From: Sphagnum magellanicum
Taxonomy: Eukaryota; Streptophyta; Sphagnopsida; Sphagnales; Sphagnaceae
Assembly: GCA_021904315.1 (NCBI GenBank)
Contig: MU273448.1
Span: forward strand, 1 to 64,000
DNA: 64,000 nucleotides
Reading direction: 5' to 3'
The notes beneath the pieces were generated by a model that was given only the letters and a program-made list of their open reading frames with translations, was not told where the DNA came from and ran no database searches. Of the stretch, positions 13,201 to 25,954 are shown piece after piece. The number at the start of each line of letters is the position of its first letter. Position 1 is the first letter of the stretch. The translations under genes and the position numbers were made by a program.

Positions 13201-14124
13201 CATGTTTTCATTCATTGTTGTTCCAAAAGGAAAGTTTTGCAAAATGAAGACTTTTGAATGAACATGTGAATGACAAGTTCTAAACACATGGTTAATTTAG
13301 TTTTCATAGTTTTGTTTTCATAAAATTTAGCATAGAAAAATAACATTCATCCTCAACAAACCAATTACTTGCACAATTACAAGTTCAACCAACTTGATGT
13401 ACGTTAAGATTTTTTTTTCAAGAATCCAAGAAAAATAAAGGTTTCCACAATTTGGTTAACATGTTCACATCAAAAGGTTTGTAGATTACCAACTTAACAT
13501 TGTTTGTCATACTAAACTCAAATACAAATTTTGAAGGTCAAAAGTAACATTTGAAAACATGGCTTGAACCCATACTACCTCAAGTTTTATCTTCTTATGA
13601 TAACAAAATGTTACCTTGATGATTGTCAAATGAACATTGAACTTTTTTTTAGGTTTCAGTTGTAACCAATATTGTGGATAAACAACTCCTAATGCATTAG
13701 ATTTTCTACAAAAAAATTGTAACTTTACAATAAGCTAAGTGGTAGTTTTTTGACATCATTGCTCCACTTTTCCATATATGTCCCTTGTAACAAAAAGAAA
13801 TGCCCCAATTTGATTTGAAAACATGGCCCAAATGTGTTACCCAACAAATTTAAAACCCAAATGATCAATTCTTTTGTTCAAATTTATATTCTAACAAATA
13901 TTAATGCTTTAATAAACAGATATGATCAAGCCAATGAAATCAGTGAACACATCACATTCAAAAGAAGACTAGTTGTCATAATACATGTGGTATACATCCC
14001 CTTCACAAATCGTGATTGTTGCTATGAAATCATAGACAAAAGAAATTTTACAAACTTAATTAAAAAATTATTTCCTTTAAAAATGGCATCACCACATTCA
14101 AGCCCAACAATGTTTTCACATTAA
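10274..14124. other. AT-rich intergenic DNA; no gene seen
   Basis: I found no protein with recognisable motifs, no RNA gene and no clear terminal-repeat pair. The few ORFs (for example 11009-11203 and 13834-14124) are short, low in complexity and AT-biased. Composition resembles the decayed transposon DNA on either side. Confidence 0.5.
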
Positions 14125-15120
14125 CACTAGAAGAAAATCATGTTTTTACAACTATCGCATGCAACTAAGATTCCTTGTAGTTGTTTTGGACAAGTTGTAG
14201 CTTCATAGTTACACATGCAACTATTTTGATGACCATATAATTTATGACACATGTTAAGGATATGACCATTCAAATTTGGACACTTGACTTGGTAGGTAAA
14301 GAGGTAACCACTCAAATTTGGACATGTGGTTAGGTAGGTAAGTCCCTAAGGAGGTAAGTAGGTAGGCCACTTAGGTAGTTTAGGTTAGCTTGGCCACCTA
14401 GGCAACCTAGGCTAACTAGATGTTGACACATGGTAATTGCACCTAGGTATATACATAAGTAGTTAGGCCTACACTAAATAGATAGGTTTAGGATAATCCT
14501 ATTTTATTTTTGTGATTAACAATAGGGTTGAACCTCTTTTAATGGCTCATCCCAAATGGCATTGAGTGCTTGGTTTGTGAACATGTCTAATGCACCTATT
14601 TATATAATGTCTAAAATTGGAATGGAATATAAAACATATGGGATAAACAAATTAGTTACAAGTATGACCAACCTAGTTGCAAGTTAGATAAAACCATTAC
14701 CTAACATCTATGTTATATTAACCTAATAATAACTTTTAGGTAACAATAATATTTATCATATTATTAATATGAATATGTTGAATAACATTAATAGCAATAT
14801 ATATCATAAATAATTATTCCATGGATAATATTAAATAATTATATTATTATTACTATTAACTTTATAGATAATTATTTTATGTATATTGATTTTAATATTA
14901 TAATATAATAATAATAATGTAGTTAGTTATATCAATTTTTATTATAGATATAGCCAATTGTTGGATTGTTTAATTAATTATAATATTATTATTACATAAT
15001 TTATAATAGGGTAGGTTAATTACTATAGCTTGTAATTAACTATATGTGTATTAGTTTAATTAGTTTAGGTTATATATTGTAATATTATACCTTTAAATTT
15101 TGTTATACTAGTTTAGGCCA
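14125..15120. mobile_element. CACTA-type element remnant, left end only
   Basis: It begins CACTAGAAGAAAATC, a typical CACTA terminus close to the CACTAGTAGAAAA-type end of the complete element at 20336-23809. Subterminal GTTGCAACT-like words follow. Interior words are shared with that element: 'ggctcatcccaaatggc' (14540 and 21098) and 'catatgggataaacaa.ttagtt' (14635 and 21200). A stretch rich in GTAGGTAAG repeats lies at 14285-14400. No matching right terminus or target duplication was found, so the right boundary is a guess. Confidence 0.5.
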
Positions 15121-18100
15121 TTTGTTTTGGGTGAAAATCCTTTAAGGTGTACCAACCAGGACAAAAATGACCTAGTTTTTATTATAATTTTTTCCCCCCT
15201 ATATTTTGGTCCCCATCAAAATTAATAAATAAATAAATGTTAAATATTTCATAAGTACCATATTTTAGACCATTATAATTTTAGATTCCATCATAATCAT
15301 TCATAAATTTGTTTTTACATGGTTTTAAAAAACTAGGTAAAAAATATTAAAAAGGGTGATGTTGTGATAGGAATTTGGTACATTTTAAAGAATTTGAACC
15401 CATGTGGTATTTAGTCAACACATGTTTGATAGCAATAATTATAGATATTTGATGTACCCCCAAACTATTTGAAAGACCCAAATGTGGGTCCCATAATGAA
15501 ACAACAAAAAGAGAAAGAAATTGGGGCATGTTTTTAATTAACACTTCTAGGGCAAGAAGGCATGTTGAAGTTTTAGGATGGGACTAGAAATTCACAAGCA
15601 AGAATTCATTATGAAATTAACCGGCACACCCAAACAAGGAATGCAATTAATGTAAGTGGGACACAAGTGGTGCAATAGACTTAGTAAGGACTACTTGAAG
15701 TTTAAACTTTACATGGCCTGTAACCTTTGGGAGGAGGCATCATTCTCCTCCCCATAATATAATTTGTGACTTTATGTGGGGGTTACATCAAATGACATTT
15801 TTTTTCGAGACTCCCAAATGAAACTTTTATTGTCCCAAAATTTTGGCTAGTTATATATATTTCAAATCAAGCTTGTTTGGAACATGCAAGGGAAATACTT
15901 TATAGTTCTCAAAAAGATATTTCCAATGGTGTAATGGCACACCCCAATCAAAGCTTATTTAGCCCTTGCTCTAAAAGGATTTGTGGTTGGGAGTGAAATT
16001 TTCAATTTGACTTTCAACCCTTCTTTTGATTATAACTCATGCATTTTAGGTGTAAATGAACAATGCAAGGGTATTTTAAGTAGCTACATTTAAAAACATT
16101 TCCAATGGTATTTTGGGGGCCCGAATTAGTGTTTGTTCACCCTTTCAACTAAAGCTTTTGAATATATTCCCACATGAATGCATGAATTCCTATAGTGGGA
16201 GTGCATTTTGAGAGTCATTGGGTTCACTCTCTTGCATTTTGCCCCACTTGTGAGAGTGTGTTTCATTCTTGAACATATTTTTTCAAGGCCTCATGTGTTC
16301 TTACACTCCACATTTAATCACAAACCCGATGTTAGGGTTGGAACAATATTCATTTAGTTTTGATGTGGCATATAATTTCATTTTCATTAGTTTCCATGAT
16401 CTTTTCCAATTTGGTAAACTCCAAATTCTTTTTGGGTTATGGCTAAAGTTGTTATACAAACATTGCAAAAAACAGTCAATGTGAAAAAACCAAAGGCATG
16501 TTTGAAAAGGTTTGTATTGCAATATTTTTTTAATGAACCATATAATGCACATCAATGACAAATGTAACATAGTAACATTGGATTTAAACTATCATTCTTG
16601 ATTTAAGGCCATGGAAGGGGTTGACCCCATTATCACCAAAACACACCAACCTTGAAGTAACGACCTTTTTGTTTTTAGTCTCATTTTGTTATGAAGGAGT
16701 TCATAATCAACAAAGTCAAGTTATTAGCCCCATATCCAAAAAACATTTATGGGTGTAGTCACACTAACACAAATGACAACAAGTGTAACTATTGTTTAAT
16801 TTTTCATGTTTAGAAGTGGTAATTTAATTTGGTGTTGAAATTTTTTATTTTTTTTTATATTGCAAGGTTCATAATATATCATTGGAACGTGTGAATTAAT
16901 TTGAAAAATATGTGATGAATAATAAGCCCTCAAAAGCACTCATTAAACATTATAACAAGTGTTTTTAAGCATTAAAAAAACTTATAAATAGACTTAACTT
17001 TTGAAAATTATATATATATTGGAATCTTTTACATAAACTTTGATATAATGATATAAAAAAATTATAAATTGTTTTGAATTTTTTTGAAAGATTTTTAAAA
17101 TAAATATTCCCCAAAAGTAGTCTTAAAAGCAAGAGGGTGTGGCTCTTGTTATCCCATATGCACCTTTATTGTGCATTCATCAACAATAGTATTTGATATT
17201 AGAATCATGCATAATGTAAAGATTCACACATACCCAATTTGTGTTATCCACAATTGTGACTTCGTCACAATTGAGAAAGACAAAGTTGGAATTTTGGATA
17301 AAAAACCTAATAGTTAATTATAATGGAAAGGTTATAATGGAATAGTTATAAGATTTGATAACCACTCCAATTAATAAATTTGTTCATATTTGCTCCAATT
17401 TCATAATACAATGATATATTAGGATGTAAACCACCATTAATTGAAAAACATTGTAACAAAATGTTTTTCAAACATCCACCATGATATATCAAAGTTCCAT
17501 GTAGGTATTGAAACTTGTCAAACTGTGACAATTTTTGTCTACACTATAACATGCATTCACCCAAAAGAAAGAACCCACAATTAAGTCCCACCCCACAAGC
17601 AACACACACCTCATCCTTTTCTACATTTTAAGCCTTTATCTAAATTTTCAACCAATGTTTTTAGGGGTCAAATCAAAGTTTCAAAAATTCATATAGGGGT
17701 TGGAAATCCTCATAATCAATCATTGGCTTACATTTATTCAATAGGTTAAATTAGTTGTACAGGGTGAAAGCACATTATGGGGGGTCAACTTAAATAGTTT
17801 CATGACACTTGCAAAATGTTGCATTTAATTTTGGATTTCACTTTTAATGTTTGGGCTTGATATTTTAATTTTCACAAAGTTAATGTTATCTAATATTATT
17901 TGGAAAAAAAATTTTAAAATTAAATTCAAAGAAAAATGGTTATATTTTATAGTATGTGTAGTATAATAGAACCCATTTATGTTTTTGGTTGCACTAGGCT
18001 TGGGTTTAAATTAGTCAACCAAAAAATGTTTGAAATGAAAACTTAAAAAATGAACCATTTCACATATCTTGTCATCTTCCATTTGAAAGTGATTGTTTGT

Positions 18101-19260
18101 TAGAATGTTAATTTATCACATACTTATGGTCATCACCTTGAAAATCATCAATTTATGATATGATAATGATCAAACTCTTCACATGGTTCATAAACTTATT
18201 CCAATCATATGGAATCAAAATGTTTAGTAGATACTACAAATTTCATAAAGACTAAAAATCATTTCAACCCTTTCTTGAGTATATTTGCATTTTTTAGTAT
18301 GGTGTGACATATTTGTTTGACACAAAAATATACTTTAACATCACATCATATGAAAAAAAAAAATGTAGCTTCTTTGGCATTTGACTTCTTTGGGTTTTGA
18401 CTTACTATAATATGCAAAAACATTGTGAAAATCCTTCATAACAATGACATGTTTGAAGTTCAATTATGGGACCCCTAAAAAACAATACAATGTGACAACA
18501 ATCTTGGTTCCCCCATAGTGTGTTTTCACTTCAAATTGAACAAGTTTTTGTCTATTTTTTGATACTTGACCACTATTCAACTATTGGAGGATAATGGTTG
18601 TAAAAAGTTGACCACAAGAAATCTCATTTTTTTCAAGTATACATTTTGGATCCATGATCCAATTACCATTAGAACCATTCTTCTTATAATGCATGTTTAT
18701 CTATATAGTAAGAAGCAAGGTTGTGAAACCTTGGGAGTTCACTTTTCATATATTTTTGGAAACACCTAAAATAAAAAGGCACTTTTAAATTTGCTATGAA
18801 ATAATGGCATGGTTTAGGTATATTTTAGATATATTCTCATAATGAATTATAAACACCTTAGTTACATTGAAATAAATTATATTTTATATATTTTTAATAA
18901 GTTGTACCTTATATTATTTTGCACACTATTTGTAACAAAATGGAAATGACCTTTTCAAAAGGGGCAAGATTCTCCATTAAAAAAAACATTAAACTTGAAT
19001 TTTTTTGATAAGATTAGGGGATTCATGGAAAAGACCATAAATACATTGCACATTTGTGACAAATACCCAAAACCTCAACTCGTTTCCAACCAAAATACCC
19101 ACCCTAAAAAACATGTAAAAAACTAAAACTTCAAATGGTCTACAATTGGACATTAATCCAAAAATGGGGTGGACTTCATTAATCTAAATCACTATGGGAC
19201 TTCAAAAGTGAAATACTTCCACCCCACCCTAATCATTTCACTTACTTAAAGTTATGCCAC
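15121..19260. other. AT-rich intergenic DNA with minor repeats
   Basis: No gene was recognised. Positions about 15875-16010 and 16045-16150 are diverged copies of each other, both with 'catgcaaggg' or 'aatgcaaggg' and then 'atttccaatggt'. A perfect hairpin with a 10-bp stem and TTC loop lies at 17251-17273. At 17762 'agggtgaaagcacatta' matches the terminus of the element at 36836, but no partner end was found nearby. Confidence 0.4.
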
Positions 19261-19329
19261 TATAAGGTCATTATATAATCATCATGTTTCATTATTAATT
19301 GACATTATTCATTACTAATTGACATAATT

Positions 19330-19890
19330 CACTATAGTAAATAAGTTTTTTTAAAATGTTGTTTTAAATATTTTAGGCTATTGTACATTAGGTTATTTTA
19401 GGGTATTTTACCCTAAGTTATTTTGCTGTAAATTATTTATGGTTATTTCACCCTAGGCTATTTTATATTATTTTCAACTATTCTAAACTAATCCTATAAA
19501 TACTTTACGTTACTCCACCCAAAGTTATTTTAAAATATTTACTTTAGGCTATTTTTGGTTATTCTAGATGATTCTAGGTTATTCCACCCTAGGCTATATT
19601 AGGTTAATTTACTTTAAACTATTTTAAGCTATTCTACCCAAGGTTATTTTCAACTATTATATTTTATTTCATCTTAGGTTATTCACCATGGTGAATAGTG
19701 TCAAGTATAATAATTTAAAAAAAAACTTAAGGTGGAATAACCTAGAATCAATAAACATAGTTCAAAGTAAAATAGCCAAAAATAACCTAAGGTGGAATGA
19801 TTTAGAATAACCAAGAATAGTCCAAGGTAGAATAGCCAAAAATAACATAAGGTAAAATAACAAAAGATAACCTAGGGTGGAATAACCTTT
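19330..19890. repeat. Large fold-back repeat of TTATTTTACCCTAGGC-like units
   Basis: The left arm (about 19360-19680) repeats units like 'ggttattctaccctaggctatttt'. The right arm (about 19725-19887) repeats their reverse complement, like 'aaggtggaataacctagaat'. The arms meet near a perfect 16-bp palindrome, ATTCACCATGGTGAAT (19681-19696). A transcript could fold into a long imperfect hairpin. It may be a fold-back transposon or a MITE cluster; no target duplication was found. Confidence 0.65.
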
Positions 19891-20335
19891 TTTTTTTTTT
19901 TAAAGTAAAATGATTTAAACTAATTTATGGTGAAAATAAATCTAAGTATTCTTCTATAAGATTTTCTATCTAGTAGAACTAATGTTACATTGGTATATAT
20001 GGTGAAATTTGGGTATATGATATTGATATCCATATTAATATTGAAAAACCTACCAATCATGAATGCCTTAAAGCAATACATTGAGCCTTATATCAATACC
20101 AATGGCATGAGATTAGGGCAATATTAAGTATATATTTGGTTTGTACCATTATCAATATCATGTTTATATTTGCCATATACTAGGAAAAAATCAACCTAGC
20201 TTCAATTTAATATTAATATTTATCAAGTATGAAAAAAAGCCAATACCAAGATGAGTATGGTATGTTTAAAAGTTGATACCAATTGCAACATTAATGAGAA
20301 TCTCTTATAAGAATGTATTAATTCATAATTTGTTT

Positions 20336-23300
20336 CACTAATAGAAAACTCCCCCTTTTGCAACTACATTTTCAATTACATCTTGACTATAAAACATAGT
20401 TGACAATAATAAAAACATTTGAAAAGTATTTTTTGCAATTGAAAAATGTTTTTCTCAACTACAAACCGAAAAAATTAACAAGTACAAGTTGACAATGACA
20501 CTCTAGTTGAAACAATTTGCCATGTGTCAACATCACATTAATAGCCATCATAAACCATTTTAGTTGCAAACTATCTTATCAACCTAGTCGCAAGATGTTG
20601 TTAAGTTCCTTTGACTAATGGATGAACTTCATTTACTAACTATGTATGACATCAACAAAATATTCAGTTGCAATTTTGATTACATTTCAACTATGTGAAT
20701 TGAATGTTTAACCAATGATGTGGTGACACATGGCACATCAAAAACATTCCACCATTGATTAACCATAATAGAAATTAAATCGAAAGGTAAACTATATTGC
20801 AATTATGATGTTCAATGCATTTGGCCATTGGTGGGATGATATGTGGCATGACTTAGGCCTATCTATGTACATGATGTCTAATCATAGGTGACCATTTAAT
20901 TACCTAGGCAACAACTAGGTCTAAACATCACCCCCTAGTCTAATCTTAGATTAAAGCTAAACCCAAGCACTTAAACTAAGCCTAGACATGAGTAGCTACT
21001 TAGCGTTAGACCTACACATTATATTAGGCATAGACCTAAACAAAAAATAAAGTCCTATTTCACTTCTATTGGCCTATAAGGTTGAGCATTTTTCAAGGGC
21101 TCATCCCAAATGGCTATTACATTTTCATGTTTACATTGAATTTCCAAAAGTAGTGTTTAATATATAATTTGGATTATTTACATGGAAGCCAAACAATATG
21201 GGACAAACATTTTAGTTGCCACCTTGGGAAGACAAGCTTAAATACACACATATGCCTATAATTAAACATTTCTAGATCTTTCTCATTTCTTGTCTGACTT
21301 GAGTGATGTAAAAAGCAACATAAGCCCCAATGTAAGCTTTACATTATCTTTTCAAGCTCTAGAAGCAAAGGAGCAACACAAAAGAAACATTAAACATGTT
21401 AAAATTAGATAATGTATTTTTTCAAAAAATGACCCACTATTTTATAATGTCATATTTTCTTCATTTCTTATTCATTTTGTGTGATCTAAAGAGCTATGGG
21501 TGAACCAAGCTAAGTTTTACATTACTTTTTTAAGTTTCAAAGGCAAAGGATGACAAGAAAAGAACCACAAAGAGAACGAATGTACTAAATTTTAATGTGA
21601 ATTAGGCCTATGACCAAACACTTCCTCACCTACTTTCAATGCCTATATCTTTTTCATTTTTAATCTATTTTGAGTGATGTAAGTGGCCATGGGTGCACCA
21701 AATCAAGCTCTAAAACATCATTCTGAGTTTGAAAAACAAAGGAAGGATGTATTAAGATTTAAAATTTTCTAATATTTTAAGTGTATGGTGGTCGACTAAT
21801 TTACCTTAGTTGTAACCATGTGATAATGTAATTGCAACTTAATTAGTTGCAACCTTGTTGCAATTGAATTACAACCTAGTTTTAATTTAGTTAAACCTAG
21901 AGCTAAACTAATAGTTTACCTAACCTAAGTTTATTTTTTATGTTAATTACATGTACTAAATATTTAGCAGCAATTTTATAATTCCAATTAAAATATTATT
22001 ATTATTATTTGTTAAAAGTTGAATATTTATTAATATTTCATTAGATATAATAAAGTTATATATTAGTTATAATAATATTATTATAAATAAATAATAGGTA
22101 AATTATTATAGTTATAATTTTTTAAAAATACTATTGTAGCTAATGTAAGCTAAGTTGTTATTTAACTATTATTATTTGTATTATTAACTAACTTGTTGTA
22201 ACTAATATAAATTGATATAATGTACATTGAGTAAAGATAAAATATAGTAAAAATATTGAGGTAAATTTAATAGTGCTAAAATCAAAATATTTTTTGAAAT
22301 TATAAATTTTTTTATTAAATGTTCCTATTAATTGTGCCAATTATTATCATTATTAATTACTATAAGATAAACTCATAATGAAATAAATAGATTTAAGATA
22401 TATTCAAACGAATGGTAATGTTACGTTCATTATTAATCCCAAAAAATCATTAGATCACATTAATTAAACATTAAATTAACTACTACATCAATTCCAAATA
22501 ATCATAATTATGTTTGATTAGTTATGTTGCAAATTAAAATTAAATATAAATATAAATAACTATTATTACATATTGTTATTAACTTGTACTTCAACACACA
22601 TTATTTGATACTTATACTTCAATTTATTGTAATTATTTAAATATTTAATTTATTATTTAAATGAAAAAACTATTTGCATAGTACATAACCATTCATTTTA
22701 TAAATAAAATTTAGAAGTGATTTCAGTTTAATCAATTTTCATAATAAAAATAAAATATAAAGCTATTGTATGTATAAAAATGACTAAACATTAAAATTCC
22801 AGAAAATACTCGTTATCTATCATTACTTGATATGTTGAAAACTAAATTTAATTTACAAAGAAATCAGAAATTACCTTTATGAAGCATATGCATTATTCTC
22901 AACTTATATTTCAAAGTTTTTTAAAATTTTATTTCAATTTATTAAATATTATTAATTAATTGCACAAAAATTACATCAATGATCATACATAATCACTGAT
23001 TTTTGTAAATAAATTTACATGTATTTTAATGTTTGATGAATTTTGATCATAATTTTTAATAAATATCAAGGTATCACACAAAATGAAATGAATAAACATC
23101 AAGATTCCACAACTTAATCCTTAATTATATATCATTATTTGATATGTCCTAAAATAAATTTGGTCTATGGAAAAATCAAATATTACAATTTTGAATATAT
23201 AGAAGATTAAATTATTAATTCATATTCAAGAGAATTTATTCAAAAATTATATGCATTACAAAAATTATATCACATATAACTTATTCATGTATACACATTA

Positions 23301-23809
23301 ATTTTACATGTAATTCACTGTTATCATAATTTAGCATAAATATTAACATATGTCATGTGTATAAAAGCAAAGTTAAATATTAGTTGTTTTGTTGAGTTGA
23401 AAGATAATTGCAACAAAGTTGCAATTATATTTCATCTATCCATTAAAATACATTTTATCATCCATATATGTGTTGATGGTGTCATCAAAATAGTTGAAGA
23501 TTAGTTAATTTCTTAATTATGTGCCAATTGGAGAACTTTTAGTCAAAACATGTTTTTCACTATTTAGCAACATAGTAGACATTTCAACTTAAAAACATTG
23601 TCGATGCTTGGAATATCCAGTGGAATATTTGGCAAAATACCACATAGTTGAAAACTACTTTCAACTATATACCAATTTAGTTGATGAGTCGATTTAATTG
23701 GTAATTGCCATTATCTATTTAAAAATATAAAAATTCCAGTTGTGACATAATTGTAAATCACATTTAGTTGAAATGTTTTTGGTCAAAAAGGTGGGGTTTT
23801 CTACTAGTG
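20336..23809. mobile_element. Complete non-autonomous CACTA (En/Spm-type) element
   Basis: The left end reads CACTAATAGAAAACTCCCCC and the right end, reverse-complemented, reads CACTAGTAGAAAACCCCACC. The two are near-identical and both start with the diagnostic CACTA. The 3-bp duplication TTT flanks both sides (20333-20335 and 23810-23812), as this superfamily produces. Subterminal regions repeat short words such as tagttga and ttgcaac in both orientations, expected of transposase-binding arrays. The 3474-bp interior is AT-rich and shows no transposase ORF, so mobility would need a transposase from elsewhere. Confidence 0.85.
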
Positions 23810-24370
23810 TTTTTGAAATATGGTGAATTTATGCCATTATAATTTCATTGGAATTTTTTTTCTATAGGTGGAAATCACAAACTTCAAGTCAAAAACAAGT
23901 TGCAAAACAGAAAAAATCATTGCAAAGGAAAGAATATCTTTGAAATAATTGCATAACATTTGTTAAATGATTAGTTAATTTTAAAACACAATGAAAAAGA
24001 AGTGCATCTTGTTAGTAAGCCACCATTTTCAATGTGTGTCAACCACCAACCATCTTAAAAGCTACAAACATTCACAAAGTTTTTTGCCAATTCCAAATTG
24101 CATATGAAATAATATTTAAAATAATTGTAAAAGGGCCGATTTCCATATGAATAGTTCCATTAGGAGCAAGTGAAATAATTGGGAATGTTGTACATTTATA
24201 TGTTCATTGAATGGTTCTTATGAATTTGAACCTTCCAAGTTGATACACATCTAAATTTATAGATGTCTTGATGTTGCTTGACCTAATTGCCAAACTTTTG
24301 GACCTTTTGTTGTAATCAATTAAATAATTTAGTTGGGCAACACTATGAATACTCCTTTGTATTGATTTAT

Positions 24371-25954
24371 CACTATGCCAAAACTTGACATTTATGACAA
24401 TGACAAATATGATTACTAACCATTTTTAGTCATGTAATCATATATGCCATGTTTTTGTGCCTAGTGGTATTTTTGTAACCATGGATATGACTACGTGACT
24501 AAAAGTCTTCATGGATAAGAATACGTGACTAAAAATCTTTTTCATGAACACCATATAATTATTTAATAATATATAATTTCAAACATTAAAAATTAATTAA
24601 AAGGGAAAAAAACTAGAAGGTAGACATACGTACCTAGTACATCACAAACTTCCCGGGGAAAAATAATTATGTAAAAATAATAGGAATTGGTATATAATGT
24701 AATTTGGATCAAATGTTATTTTTTTAGTTATTTTAACAAATCTTAAAATTATATTTTACTATCATAATATCAATATAAACATAATACTTATTTAAAATGA
24801 TATAAATCTTAATTATCTTTGAATGATAAAAAATTTCATTTGTGTCATGAAAATTATGGTAAAATGACAAACCATTATTCTTTTCATCATCATTATAATG
24901 CAATTAATAAGTCAATTTTTTTTTCATTATGTTTATATATTTTCAACAAGCATTTTATCAATAATAAAATAATTTTAAAAAAACACAACAATGATGTGAA
25001 AAAAACTTAATGAATAACATAAATCTTATGATTCATTATAATAATATTGAAATTTTGCCCAAGGAAGTTTGTGATGTAAGCATATTATAAACTTGTAGAT
25101 GATTAAACACATAATTATTGCACAAATAAATAATTAATACCTTATGATTTTTAGAAATTTTGCCTTAGAGTCATTAATTATTTAATGTGAATTTTTGGAT
25201 AGTGGCTAAAAAACATTTTGGAGATTTTTTTTCAGTTTTAAAAAAATTGCCAAAAAATGGAAAATTTTTGTTAATGTTCTTGAAACCATAAAATTAAATA
25301 AAACATTGATGTTTAGAATATAATTAAAACATATAAGTTGAGACTCTTGTTCAAAGGTTTATTTAAATGAATATATTTTTTGGATTTTTTGACATTAAAT
25401 AATGAAATATATTCTTATTAATGATATCCAATGAATTTCAAAACAAATCTACATGCCCCAAAATGGCATTGTTTTTCATGTTTCCATGTGATGGGTAGCA
25501 AAGAATATAAAATTTGATCTAAATTAGTAATTTATCAAAATATTTGGTCATACAACTTCGAATTTCTAAATATTTTATATGTATTAAATCACATTTAATG
25601 AATTTAAAAAATAATAAGATTAAAATTTATTACTCATAATAAAATTTGATAAAATTCATGAAATTAAAAAATATGTGCATAAATTAATAATTATGACATT
25701 TAAATAATTTTAATACTTTCTATAAATTGTCAAATGTTGAAAATAATATCATATGTTTTATAGTTAACATATGTTATTTCAAAATATTTTTTATAATTAC
25801 AAATAAATATAACACATGGTAATAAATACAACATTTATACCATTTTTATTAATTCATTATATTTTTAAAAGTGGGATATATATATATTCAATGGCATTTA
25901 CAACTACAAACCTAATCATGGGTGTAATCATATTTGCCATGTTTTGGTGTACTA
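24371..25954. mobile_element. Degenerate CACTA-like element with TAT target duplication
   Basis: The left end is CACTATGCCAAAACTTGACA. The right end, reverse-complemented, is TAGTACACCAAAACATGGCA, an imperfect match with a decayed terminus. Both ends continue inward to AAATATGATTAC. TAT flanks both sides (24368-24370 and 25955-25957). No coding capacity is visible. A second element (24640-25076) has inserted into it. The 3-bp duplication could arise by chance in AT-rich DNA, so confidence is moderate. Confidence 0.5.
24640..25076. mobile_element. 437-bp MITE flanked by TA (Tc1/mariner-like)
   Basis: Both ends read CATCACAAACTTCC, in inverted orientation, and continue to similar GGGG/GGGC and AAAA words. 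The dinucleotide TA lies directly outside each end (24638-24639 and 25077-25078), as expected for Tc1/mariner-type insertion. It sits inside the CACTA-like element and so is younger than it. The small ORF at 24819-25010 is not recognisable and is probably chance. Confidence 0.6.

Noticed and set aside
19360..19680. Interstitial telomere repeat
   Set aside because: TTAGGG/CCCTA words occur, but the unit is a longer degenerate repeat, not TTTAGGG in tandem.
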